Source of the DNA: Roseomonas alba
GTDB taxonomy: Bacteria > Pseudomonadota > Alphaproteobacteria > Acetobacterales > Acetobacteraceae
NCBI RefSeq assembly: GCF_019430885.1
Contig: NZ_JAHYBZ010000001.1
Location: forward strand, 248,001-312,000
Direction: 5' to 3'
Length of the DNA: 64,000 bases
Below the pieces are notes generated by a model, which saw only the letters and a list, made by a program, of their open reading frames with translations, had not been told where the DNA came from and ran no database searches. This document shows, piece by piece, positions 54,019 to 61,704 of the stretch (the first letter of the stretch is position 1; each line of letters opens with the position of its first letter). The position numbers and the translations under genes are program-made.

Positions 54019-54942
54019 ATGGCGGATGCGGCTTCGAAGGATGCGGATCTCCGCGCGATGATCCGGCAGCCGGCCTACCGGCAGCCCGGCGCGGCCGGCG
54101 AGGGGCTGCGGCGGGAGGTGGCGGCGGCCTATGCCGCGCGCTATCCGGGGCCCGGCCCGCGCGCGATGGCGGCGCAGCAGGGCGAGGCGATGGTCCATGT
54201 GCGCGCCCATCAGCGCCGGGGCGAGGATGGGCGGCCGCATGGGGTCCGCGCCTATGAGCGCTCGGCGCCACCCGCGGGATCGGGCCGGCCGGCGGGGGCG
54301 GGGCAGGCGGCATCGCGGGCGACCCCGCGCGCCGCACCCGCGCAGCCGGCCCAGCCCCGCGCCGCCGCGCCGGCCGCGATGCCGCCGCGAGCCTGGGTGG
54401 GGCAGCCGAACCAGGAATGGCGGGAGAGGATCGCGGAGGAGGAGTCGCGGGAGGGCGCTGCGCGCGACCATGGCTATGGTGTGCGGAATGCGAGCGGGGC
54501 GCTGGGGCGGTATCAGATGACGCCAATCGCGCTGCGAGAGGCAGGCTGGCAAGACGGCCCGGGTGCATGGCACCCACCCGCAAATTTTCCGAACGTGCGA
54601 AGCGACGCGGCCTTCCTCGCAAACCCGGCGGCGCAGGAGGCGGCCCTCACCGACTATTTGCGTGGGATAGAGCAACGCATGGTGAATAACGGCGTGATGG
54701 CCCGGCTGGGCCAGCAGGTGCGAGCATTCGATGGCACGCCGATCACTCTCCGTGAAGCAAACCTCGCTGCGGCCGGCCATCGCTACGGCGCTGGCGGCGT
54801 GAAGGCCTATCTAGAGCATCGCGATCGTGGTGCATCGCTGTCAGCGGCGCGGAACGATAGCCAAAGGTATATGTTCAGGGTCATCGAAGGGCGTCTGCGC
54901 CGCTTCGAGGATATGACGTCCTATCAGCGGCTGCGGCCGTGA
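54019..54942 (+). CDS. Lysozyme/transglycosylase-like protein L1 (predicted peptidoglycan hydrolase)
   Basis: A 307-residue protein. The first 80 residues are polar and include two HVRAHQR/HGVRAYERS-like repeats; an Ala/Pro-rich linker (about 81-122) follows. Residues 130-265 hold a lysozyme-like core: an E140-E-E-S cluster, NASGALGRYQM (157-167), AL..AGW and a terminal AAGHRYGAGGVKAYLE helix. This recalls soluble lytic transglycosylase motifs (ES..., GxYQ). No signal peptide or membrane segment, so release would need another route. First gene of an SOS-box-preceded operon; the start follows a weak GTGAGA site. Fold assignment is by motif only. Confidence 0.65.
   Translation: MADAASKDADLRAMIRQPAYRQPGAAGEGLRREVAAAYAARYPGPGPRAMAAQQGEAMVHVRAHQRRGEDGRPHGVRAYERSAPPAGSGRPAGAGQAASRATPRAAPAQPAQPRAAAPAAMPPRAWVGQPNQEWRERIAEEESREGAARDHGYGVRNASGALGRYQMTPIALREAGWQDGPGAWHPPANFPNVRSDAAFLANPAAQEAALTDYLRGIEQRMVNNGVMARLGQQVRAFDGTPITLREANLAAAGHRYGAGGVKAYLEHRDRGASLSAARNDSQRYMFRVIEGRLRRFEDMTSYQRLRP
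54341..54530 (+). repeat. Direct repeat, copy 1 (lysozyme-like core; copy 2 at 57101-57290)
   Basis: About 190 bp near-identical between L1 and L2, offset exactly 2760 bp, without indels in the aligned stretch. It covers the linker and the NASGALGRYQM core. Confidence 0.85.
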
Positions 54943-56000
54943 AGCGCGCTCTTCTGTTGGCGGCCGCGCTGCTGGGGGCACCGGCTGCGCTAGCGCACGA
55001 CGTTCACCTATCCTGGCGTTTCATGGACCCCGTTGCCGCTGCCGGATTTCAGGGCCTGCGCGAGGAAAGCGCGCGAGACCCGCTCAATGTCGCCTTTGAC
55101 CTAGCCCTCAACGAAGATCCGGACGATCGGCAAGGCCGCGGAGAAGACGGCCGTAGAGCGATGAACTTCGACCCGGCCCGCGATCTGCTGACCATCGTGG
55201 AGGACCTCGGCGGCGACGGCCGGCCGGAGGTCTTGCTGTTGTTCAACACGGCCGCCATTTCCGGCAATTGGGGTGGTCTGTGGGGAGTCGTCATGGTCGA
55301 AGACGCGCCTGGCCGGTGGCGCGAGGCGTGTTCCATCGCGCATCGTTCCGCGCCGCCCGTCGGCGCGATCCGTCTTCCGGCGGCGCCTTTGCGGGGATGG
55401 CGGAACTTCCGGACCGATGAGGGCATCTATGGCTGGCGGCCAATGGCCGACGGATCGGGGCGCATGGAATGCACCCCACCGGAGATCACGGCGGTCCGGC
55501 CCGTTCGCGGGCCGCGGCGACGGGCGCGCTGGGTGCACTGGCAGCGTCCTATCGACCCGATGGCGTCTGATGCACTGCGTGAGTTCCGCCTGTCGACCCA
55601 TCCCATCGCCGACGCCATGGCGATCAACCACGAAGGTGCCCGCATCGGCGTGAACCGCACGCCGGGCCGGCCACGCAACTTCGACCCGGCCTTCGACCTG
55701 CTCTATGCGACGAGCGACCTTGGCCGCAGAGGCGCGGAGATCGCGTTCCTGCTGTTCGACTGGCCGATGCTGCGCCGGGACGGGGAGCCCCTGCCTGGCG
55801 TGGTGATGTGGTGGTCGGCGCCGGAGGCGCGCTGGCGCATCGCCTGCACCATCGCCGATGCCGGGGATCGGGGTGCGGCCGGCGGCGTCACCTTGCTCGA
55901 CACGCGCAGCGAGGGGCTGCGCGACTTCCGTACCAGTGCCGGCCGCTATGCCTGGGCGGGCGGCCCGGCGGGGCCCGAATGCCACGCCGTTCCGCCATGA
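54939..56000 (+). CDS. Secreted two-domain protein S1, unknown family
   Basis: A 353-residue protein with a clear signal peptide (cleavage after ALA, residue 19). Two homologous halves (24-178 and 198-348) share WRxxDPxAxxAL, NFDPAxDLLY, LLF, GVVM, RWRxAC, GxRxFRTxxGxYxW and a closing Cys. Each half has exactly two Cys (131/178, 303/348), suggesting one disulfide per half in the periplasm. The first half adds an EDLGGDGRPEV loop like EF-hand/FG-GAP calcium loops. It overlaps L1 by ATGA. Possibly an inhibitor, immunity protein or cofactor of the lysozyme-like protein. Confidence 0.7.
   Translation: MKRALLLAAALLGAPAALAHDVHLSWRFMDPVAAAGFQGLREESARDPLNVAFDLALNEDPDDRQGRGEDGRRAMNFDPARDLLTIVEDLGGDGRPEVLLLFNTAAISGNWGGLWGVVMVEDAPGRWREACSIAHRSAPPVGAIRLPAAPLRGWRNFRTDEGIYGWRPMADGSGRMECTPPEITAVRPVRGPRRRARWVHWQRPIDPMASDALREFRLSTHPIADAMAINHEGARIGVNRTPGRPRNFDPAFDLLYATSDLGRRGAEIAFLLFDWPMLRRDGEPLPGVVMWWSAPEARWRIACTIADAGDRGAAGGVTLLDTRSEGLRDFRTSAGRYAWAGGPAGPECHAVPP
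55617..56000 (+). repeat. Direct repeat, copy 1 (S1 3' end; copy 2 at 58368-58751)
   Basis: 384 bp aligned to the stop codon, nearly identical, offset 2751 bp from the copy at the end of S3. The close similarity beyond protein-level constraint suggests recent duplication or conversion. Confidence 0.85.
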
Positions 56001-57076
56001 GGTTGGCATCACTGGTGCTAATCACGATGCTGGCCAGTCACACGGCCATTGCGCACGAAACGCACCTGGCTTGGCGCTTCATGGATCCTGTCGCCGCTGC
56101 GGCCTTGCAGGGGCTGCGGCAGGGCGACCCCGAGCGGAGCGGGTTGAGCGACTCTGTCACCCTGAATATCGATGACGACGACCGGCAGGGTCGTGGCAAC
56201 GACGACTGGAGCTCGCTCAACTTCAATCCTGTCGAGGATTTGCTGACGATCGTCGAGGACTTCAACGGCGATGGCCGGCCAGAGGTCCTTATGGTGTTCA
56301 CGACATCGACCATCTCCGGCAACACAGGCTGGCTCAGCGGCGTTGCGATGGTGGAGGACCGTCCTGGCCAATGGCGCGAGGCATGCCAGTTCTCGCATGG
56401 GTACGCATCCTACCCGCCCGGCGCGATCCGGCGTCTCGCCACATCCTCGATGGGGTGGCGCGGCTTTCGTACCGATGACGCGCCCTATGGATGGCGGCCG
56501 ATGGCAGACGGATCGGGCCGCATGGAATGCGTTGGGCTGGCGGCCGAGCCGTCCCCGGCCATCCGCGGGCTGCGGCGGCGCGCGGCTTGGCTGCCCTGGC
56601 GTTCCATTGACCCCGATGCAGCGTCGGCCCTGCATGAATTCCGCGTTTCGTCCCACCCGATCGCCGACGCGATGGCGATCAACCACGAAGGCGCGCGGAT
56701 CGGCGTGGACCGCACGCCCGGACGGCCGCGCAACTTCGACCCGGCCTTCGACCTGCTCTACGCGGTGCACCCGATGGGCGGCGATCGCGGCCCGCTGGTC
56801 TTCCTGCTGTTCGACTGGCCGATGCTGCGCCGGGAGGGTGAGCCCCTGCCTGGCGTGGTGATGGTCGAGAACCGCCCGATCGAGGAGCCCCGCCGGCGCT
56901 GGCGCATCGCCTGCACCATCGCCGATGCCGGGGATCGGGGCGCGGCCGGCGGCGTCACCTTGCTCGATGCGCGCAGCGAGGGGTTGCGGAACTTCCGCAC
57001 CAGCGCGGGGGTCTATGATTGGCGTGCCGTGCCGGACGCGCCAGACCGGCCTGAATGCCTTCGGGTGACGCCATGA
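55997..57076 (+). CDS. Secreted two-domain protein S2, paralogue of S1
   Basis: A 359-residue protein; signal peptide MRLASLVLITMLASHTAIA. The same two-half architecture as S1, with four Cys. The first half contains VEDFNGDGRPEVLMVF, the best match to a DxNGDG calcium-binding loop. The second half differs from S1 and S3 by YAVHPMGGDRGP and a longer MVENRPIEEPRR segment. The ATGA overlap with S1 and the start of L2 overlapping its stop show tight translational coupling. Confidence 0.7.
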   Translation: MRLASLVLITMLASHTAIAHETHLAWRFMDPVAAAALQGLRQGDPERSGLSDSVTLNIDDDDRQGRGNDDWSSLNFNPVEDLLTIVEDFNGDGRPEVLMVFTTSTISGNTGWLSGVAMVEDRPGQWREACQFSHGYASYPPGAIRRLATSSMGWRGFRTDDAPYGWRPMADGSGRMECVGLAAEPSPAIRGLRRRAAWLPWRSIDPDAASALHEFRVSSHPIADAMAINHEGARIGVDRTPGRPRNFDPAFDLLYAVHPMGGDRGPLVFLLFDWPMLRREGEPLPGVVMVENRPIEEPRRRWRIACTIADAGDRGAAGGVTLLDARSEGLRNFRTSAGVYDWRAVPDAPDRPECLRVTP

Positions 57077-57708
57077 GGGCAGGCGCGCGCGCGGTACTCG
57101 CCCAGCCGGCCCAGCGGCGCGCCGCCGCGCCGGCCGCGATCCCGCCGCGGGCCTGGGTGGGGCAGCCGAACCAGGCGTGGCGGGAGCGGATTGCGGAGGA
57201 GGAGTCGCGCGGGAGCGCAGCGCGGGACCATGGGTATGGGGCGCGGAATGCGAGCGGGGCGCTGGGGCGGTACCAGATGACGGGTATCGCGCTTGAGGCG
57301 GCGGGTTGGCGAAACAGCCATGGCGTTTGGACGCCGCAGCCAGGATTTTTGAGCGTCACAGGCGATGCCGCCTTTCTGGCCAATCCCGCTGCGCAGGAGG
57401 CGGCTCTCAACCGCTACATGAATGATAACGAACGCCAACTGGAAAGGGCTGGTGTTTGGGCGCGAGGCGAGCGTCGTGAAATCATACAGGGCTTTGACGG
57501 ACAACCCGTACCGTTGACACCGGCGGGCTTGGCGGCCGCCGCGCATCGGGAAGGTGCTCCAAGAGTGATCCAATATCTTGAAGTGAGGGCAGCCAACGGG
57601 GCTCTTCCTGCCTCGAGACCAGGACAACGAGGCTATCGGTCATCGTACAACGAAATCGAACGGCGCCTGCGTGCGTTTTCGGGTGAATCCTACGAACGGA
57701 TGCGGTGA
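57073..57708 (+). CDS. Lysozyme-like protein L2, N-terminally shortened paralogue of L1
   Basis: A 211-residue protein. Its start (ATGA overlap with S2) lies in the Ala/Pro linker equivalent to residue about 104 of L1. It keeps the lysozyme-like core with the E-E-E-S cluster, NASGALGRYQM and the AAHREGAPRVIQYLE helix, but lacks the polar N-terminal 100 residues. DNA of the core (57101-57290) is nearly identical to that of L1 (54341-54530), then the two diverge. The truncation appears to be adapted to coupling because the frame is intact. Confidence 0.65.
   Translation: MRAGARAVLAQPAQRRAAAPAAIPPRAWVGQPNQAWRERIAEEESRGSAARDHGYGARNASGALGRYQMTGIALEAAGWRNSHGVWTPQPGFLSVTGDAAFLANPAAQEAALNRYMNDNERQLERAGVWARGERREIIQGFDGQPVPLTPAGLAAAAHREGAPRVIQYLEVRAANGALPASRPGQRGYRSSYNEIERRLRAFSGESYERMR
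57101..57290 (+). repeat. Direct repeat, copy 2 (lysozyme-like core)
   Basis: Partner of 54341-54530. Similarity stops after the YQM motif, where the two proteins diverge. Confidence 0.85.
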
Positions 57709-58751
57709 TGAAGGTACTGCCTCTGATCCTGGCGGCGGTCCTTATCGTCGTCCCCAGGGTGATGGCGGCGGAGGGCATGCTCCCGTGGCGCTTCATGGAC
57801 CGCACGGCAGCATCGGCGTTCGACGGCCTTCGCCGCAGCGGTGATCCCTTCGCCGAGCCGCTGACACTCAACATGGATGCGGATGACCGCCAGGGCCGCG
57901 AGCAGGCGGAAGGGCGGTCGCTGAACTTCGATCCGACAGATCTCTTTTACGTTGTCCAGGATCTCAACGGCGATGGTCACCACATGGTATTTCTGCTGCC
58001 GATGGGCCCCGGTTCATCGGGCAGTACTGCGCGCACGGCCGGCGTCGTCATGCTGCGGGACGACGCCGGGCCTTGGCGAGTCGCTTGTGAGATTGAGGAA
58101 CGCGTGGTGGGTCTCGGCCCTGGCCCTGGCGTCTTCATCGGCGGGGCCAGCCACGGCTGGCGCCCCTTTCGCACGCTCGAAGGTCCTTATGGCTGGCGAC
58201 GCATGCACGGCGGTTCGGGCCGGATGGAATGCCTGCCGGTGGCCGGGCCGATTCAGGGCAGCGCTGTCCGGCGCGGGGAGCGTCTCGTGCGCTGGCGATC
58301 CATCAGCCCGTTGGCGGCCTCCGCCCTGCGTGCCTTCCGCAACATGAATCACCCGATCGCCGATGCCATGGCGATCAATCACGAAGGCGCGCGGATCGGC
58401 GTGGACCGCACGTCGGGCCGACCGCGCAACTTCGACCCGGCGTTCGACCTGCTCTATGCGACGAGCGACCTTGGCCGGAGAGGCGCGGAGATCGCGTTCC
58501 TGCTGTTCGACTGGCCGATGCTGCGCCGGGAGGGCGAGCCCCTGCCCGGCGTGGTGATGTGGTGGTCGGAGCCGGAGGCGCGCTGGCGCATCGCCTGCAC
58601 CATCGCCGATGCCGGGGATCGGGGTGCAGCCGGCGGCGTCACCCTGCTCGACACGCGCAGCGAGGGTCTGCGGAACTTCCGTACCAGCGCCGGCCGCTAT
58701 GCCTGGGTGGGCGGCCCGGCGGGACCGGAATGCCGCGCCGTGCCGCCATGA
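57708..58751 (+). CDS. Secreted two-domain protein S3, paralogue of S1
   Basis: A 347-residue protein. Signal peptide MKVLPLILAAVLIVVPRVMA; mature halves as in S1 with four Cys. The first half has VVQDLNGDGHHMVF. Its last 384 bp (58368-58751) are almost identical to the end of S1 (55617-56000), pointing to recent duplication or gene conversion. ATG 57708 overlaps the L2 stop by one base (TGATG). It ends the operon; downstream is the promoter of a CoA-transferase gene. Confidence 0.7.
   Translation: MKVLPLILAAVLIVVPRVMAAEGMLPWRFMDRTAASAFDGLRRSGDPFAEPLTLNMDADDRQGREQAEGRSLNFDPTDLFYVVQDLNGDGHHMVFLLPMGPGSSGSTARTAGVVMLRDDAGPWRVACEIEERVVGLGPGPGVFIGGASHGWRPFRTLEGPYGWRRMHGGSGRMECLPVAGPIQGSAVRRGERLVRWRSISPLAASALRAFRNMNHPIADAMAINHEGARIGVDRTSGRPRNFDPAFDLLYATSDLGRRGAEIAFLLFDWPMLRREGEPLPGVVMWWSEPEARWRIACTIADAGDRGAAGGVTLLDTRSEGLRNFRTSAGRYAWVGGPAGPECRAVPP
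58368..58751 (+). repeat. Direct repeat, copy 2 (S3 3' end)
   Basis: Partner of 55617-56000. S2 has a related but more divergent copy at about 56670-57076. Confidence 0.85.
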
Positions 58752-58874
58752 GCCACGGCGCCTAGCCCCGCATCCGTGCGCCACGAGTTCCGTGACGTGG
58801 CTGGCGAGCCCCCCATGCCCTGCGCCGGAAGACGGCTTTCCCAATGACACGGTCATTTGGCGGGAAGGGTCAGC

Positions 58875-58891
58875 GAGGGGCGGCGCCCCTC
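58875..58891. repeat. Intergenic palindrome, GAGGGGC family
   Basis: GAGGGGC-GGC-GCCCCTC in the spacer between S3 and the CoA-transferase gene; another member of the dispersed palindrome family. Confidence 0.65.
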
Positions 58892-58910
58892 CCGTTCCGC
58901 CCGCCGCGTC

Positions 58911-58938
58911 TTGTCCCGCCAGTCCCGCCGCCTATAAG
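58911..58938 (+). promoter_or_regulatory. Predicted promoter of the CoA-transferase gene
   Basis: TTGTCC (58911-58916), 16-bp spacer, TATAAG (58933-58938), 30 bp before the ATG. Inverted repeat GCGACA (58938-58943) / TGTCGC (58962-58967) covers the presumed start and ribosome-binding site. Confidence 0.45.
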
Positions 58939-58967
58939 CGACAGGACTGCCGAGAGGGAATTGTCGC

Positions 58968-60176
58968 ATGACCACCGCCGCCCCGGGACCGCTCGCCGGT
59001 CTTCGCGTTCTCGACCTCACCCGCGTCCTGGCCGGGCCGACCTGCACGCAGATGCTGGGCGACCTCGGCGCCGAGGTGATCAAGATCGAGCGCCCCGAAG
59101 CCGGCGACGACACCCGCGGCTTCGCCCCGCCCTTCTGGCCTGAAACCAAGGAATCCGCCTATTTCCTCGGCGTGAACCGCAACAAGAAGTCGGTCACGGT
59201 GGACATCGCCAAGCCCGAGGGTCAGGCGCTGATCCTCAAGCTCCTCGAAAGCTGCGACATCCTCGCCGAGAACTTCAAGGTCGGTGCGCTCGCCAAATAC
59301 GGGCTGGGCTATGACCAGCTCAAGGACCGCTTCCCCCGCCTGATCTACTGCTCGATCACCGGCTTCGGCCAGACCGGCCCCTATGCGCCGCGTCCCGGCT
59401 ATGACGCGCTGATCCAGGCGATGGGCGGCATCATGTCGCTGACCGGCGAACCGAACGGTTCCCCGCAAAAGGCCGGCGTGCCGGTCGCGGATCTGTTTGC
59501 CGGGCTGTACGGCTGCATCGGCATCCTCGCCGCGCTGAACCACCGCAACGCGACGGGGCAGGGGCAGCAGATCGACATCGGCATGCTGGATACGCACGTC
59601 GCCTGGCTCGCCAACCAGGGCATGAACTACCTGTCGACCGGCGAGAACCCGCCGCGCCTGGGCAACCAGCACCCGAACATCAGCCCCTATCAGGAATACC
59701 CGACCAAGGACGGCTACCTGATCCTCGCCGTCGGCAACGACCCGACCTTCGAGCGTTTCTGCAAGAATTTCGGTCAGGAACACCTGCTCGCCGACGAGCG
59801 CTTCGCGACCAACCCGAAGCGCGTCGCGAACCGCGACCTGGTGACGCAGACCCTGACGCCGGTGATGAAGACGAAGACCACGGCGGAATGGGTGGAGGCG
59901 CTGGAGGCGCTGAAGATCGGCTGCGGCCCGATCAACACGCTGAAGGACGTCTTCGCCGACCCGCATGTGCAGGCGCGCAACATGACCCTTGAGATGGCTC
60001 ATGGCAGCGGCGCCACCGTGAAAGTTATTGCCAACCCCGTGAAGCTCAGCGCGACGCCGCCCACCTACCGCTCGGCGCCGCCTATGCTGGGCGAGCACAC
60101 CGAGGCCGTGCTGTCGGGCATTCTCGGCATGGGCGCGACCGAGATCGAGGAATTGCGCGCCAAAGGCATCCTGTAG
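58968..60176 (+). CDS. CaiB/BaiF family (type III) CoA-transferase
   Basis: A 402-residue CoA-transferase: GLRVLDLTRVLAGPTCTQMLGDLGAEVIKIERPEAGDDTR near the N terminus, FLGVNRNKKSVTVDIAKPEG, and the catalytic-Asp region VADLFAGLYGCIGILAAL. The C-terminal part has CGPINTLKDVFADPHVQARNM. Complete family length. Followed 29 bp later by an alpha/beta hydrolase gene that could cleave the resulting ester or thioester. Only family-level similarity to the 28.6 kb CoA-transferase. Confidence 0.9.
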   Translation: MTTAAPGPLAGLRVLDLTRVLAGPTCTQMLGDLGAEVIKIERPEAGDDTRGFAPPFWPETKESAYFLGVNRNKKSVTVDIAKPEGQALILKLLESCDILAENFKVGALAKYGLGYDQLKDRFPRLIYCSITGFGQTGPYAPRPGYDALIQAMGGIMSLTGEPNGSPQKAGVPVADLFAGLYGCIGILAALNHRNATGQGQQIDIGMLDTHVAWLANQGMNYLSTGENPPRLGNQHPNISPYQEYPTKDGYLILAVGNDPTFERFCKNFGQEHLLADERFATNPKRVANRDLVTQTLTPVMKTKTTAEWVEALEALKIGCGPINTLKDVFADPHVQARNMTLEMAHGSGATVKVIANPVKLSATPPTYRSAPPMLGEHTEAVLSGILGMGATEIEELRAKGIL

Positions 60177-60205
60177 CCGGCCGCGCCGGCGGGAAGGGGA
60201 AGGAC

Positions 60206-61045
60206 ATGATGCGCGACGGCGCGGTGCGTTGGCTTTCGCCTGCCGGCTTCTTCACGATGCATTGGTGGGAATGGGGGCCGGAGGATGGCGCCCCGGTCAT
60301 CTGCGTCCATGGTCTGACCCGGTCCGGCCGCGACTTCGACGCCCTGGCCGAAGTCCTGGCCGCCGCCGGTCGCCGCGTCATTTGCCCCGACCTGCCGGGA
60401 CGCGGGGCCTCGGACTGGCTGCCCGACCCCGCGCTCTACCAGCCGATGACCTATGTCGGCGCGCTGTCGCATCTGCTGGCGCGCTTCGACCAGCCAGTGG
60501 ACTGGGTCGGCACGTCGCTCGGTGGCATCTGCGGCATGGCGATCGCGGCAACGCGCGGCAATCCGATCCGCCGCATGGTGCTGAACGATGTCGGCGCCTT
60601 CATCCCGCAGGACGCCATGGCGCGCATCCGCGACTACATGGCCCTGCCGCCCGAGGTCTTTCCCGATGTCGCCGCGCTGGAATCCCATCTGCGCCGCGTC
60701 CACGCCCCCTTCGGGCCGCTGACGGATGCGCAGTGGCGGCACCTGGCCGAGACCTCCGCCCGCAAGGTCGAGGGCGGCATCATGCTGCACTACGACCCCG
60801 CCATCGCCGACCCGATCCGCGCGCAGGAGGCCCAGGCCGTGGACATGCGTGGGCTCTGGGCGCTGATTACGATGCCGGTGCTGGTGATCCGCGGGGCGGA
60901 CAGCGACATCCTGCCGGCCGAGACGGCCCAGGACATGGCCGCGACGCCGCATGTGGAATGTACCGAGATCCCGGGCACCGGGCACGCGCCGGCGCTGATG
61001 GATGCAACGCAGATCGGGCTGGTGGCGCGGTTCCTCGCAGGGTGA
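60206..61045 (+). CDS. Alpha/beta hydrolase
   Basis: A 279-residue hydrolase. Oxyanion-hole strand VICVHGLTRSGRDF, nucleophile elbow VGTSLGG (S104), acid in IRGADSDIL and catalytic His in GTGHAPALM. The fold is intact, unlike the altered domains at 48-50 kb. It probably hydrolyses a lactone, ester or thioester; the adjacent CoA-transferase hints at an acyl-CoA pathway. Confidence 0.87.
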   Translation: MMRDGAVRWLSPAGFFTMHWWEWGPEDGAPVICVHGLTRSGRDFDALAEVLAAAGRRVICPDLPGRGASDWLPDPALYQPMTYVGALSHLLARFDQPVDWVGTSLGGICGMAIAATRGNPIRRMVLNDVGAFIPQDAMARIRDYMALPPEVFPDVAALESHLRRVHAPFGPLTDAQWRHLAETSARKVEGGIMLHYDPAIADPIRAQEAQAVDMRGLWALITMPVLVIRGADSDILPAETAQDMAATPHVECTEIPGTGHAPALMDATQIGLVARFLAG

Positions 61046-61121
61046 CTTGGAGAGGGGGTTGCCCTTCTTCAAACCTCGCATCACCAACAGTCTTTTCGGC
61101 CTGCTCCTTCTGCTGCTGCGG

Positions 61122-61142
61122 TTGGAGGGGCTTTGCCCCCTC
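61122..61142. repeat. Degenerate palindrome, GGAGGGGC family
   Basis: TTGGAGGGGC-TTT-GCCCC followed by CTC, a decayed copy of the module at 14813 and 25935. Confidence 0.55.
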
Positions 61143-61149
61143 TTAGGCC

Positions 61150-61371
61150 CTAATCTTCCCCCCTGAACGGAATCCAGCGGGAATGAGAGCGTTGCCGTCC
61201 CGCCGGATCAGTTTTCAGGTTCAGGACGAGTTCGAGCATCCCCAGCGCGTCGAGGACGTTCAGGGCACCGCGGTGGCGAATTCCAAGCCGCCCTTGCGGC
61301 GCCCCGAGTTCCAGCGGACCGCCTTCCGCGAGAATGGTGAATACGCTGAGTTCGGACGCGGTCAGGAGCAC
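61150..61371 (-). pseudogene. Fragment resembling a methyltransferase winged-helix (dimerisation) domain
   Basis: The frame encodes LLTASELSVFTILAEGGP, then RLGIRHRGALNVLDALGMLEL. This matches the pattern of the N-terminal winged-helix domain of SAM-dependent O-methyltransferase-like proteins (ELGVF..LAEGGP...RLGLHPRG..DFLDALVALGML). It is cut after about 50 matching residues and has a stop upstream in frame, with no SAM-binding domain following. Probably a decayed remnant; the ATG at 61371 has no good ribosome site. Confidence 0.4.
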
Positions 61372-61512
61372 CTGAGACGCTCAGTAGCTGCATCCCATCG
61401 CAAGTATCGTATCAGGCGAAGGCGCTTCGTTCCGAGGCGGTACCATGTGAGGCTCTGGAGAACTTCCGTTCACCTGCAACGCTCGGGATGTTTGTTTCTG
61501 TGAGCGTCTTCA

Positions 61513-61540
61513 CCTGTCCAGATGGGTCTATCTGGACAGG
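61513..61540. terminator. Strong hairpin, possible terminator or mobile-element end
   Basis: CCTGTCCAGAT-GGGTCT-ATCTGGACAGG, perfect 11-bp arms. It lies about 80 bp upstream of the transposase fragment. No U-tract is present. Confidence 0.4.
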
Positions 61541-61620
61541 ATCTGCTCCAGGCTCAGGACCTCCCAGTCGCTTCTGTCAACGCGGCGGGGTGTGATTCGT
61601 GGCATGTTGGAGGTGCCGCC

Positions 61621-61680
61621 ATGCCCACGCCGCCGTTCCTGCTCTCGGTCGCCCAGATGCGTCGCCTGTCGCCGTATTAA
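61621..61680 (+). mobile_element. Remnant of an IS5-family transposase N terminus
   Basis: MPTPPFLLSVAQMRRLSPY then a stop. The opening closely follows the usual start of IS5-type transposases (M-x-PPFLLS-AQMRR-PYFP), with a GGAGG ribosome site before the ATG. Only 19 codons remain; the rest of the element and its right end are not seen. Confidence 0.55.
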
Positions 61681-61704
61681 TACCCGTCGCTGGGGGGATG
61701 CCCG

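Larger units (their letters stand above)
61046..61704. other. Gene-debris region between a hydrolase and an RTX protein
   Basis: 659 bp without an intact gene. Contents: two degenerate palindromes (about 61050 and 61122-61142), a fragment of a methyltransferase-type winged-helix domain on the minus strand (61150-61371), a strong hairpin (61513-61540) and a stop-truncated IS5-type transposase N terminus (61621-61680). Together these mark past insertions and deletions. Confidence 0.6.

Noticed and set aside
61183..61503. 106-codon + strand frame in the debris region
   Set aside because: Arg-rich composition, no family resemblance, overlaps a minus-strand fragment with recognisable domain pattern.
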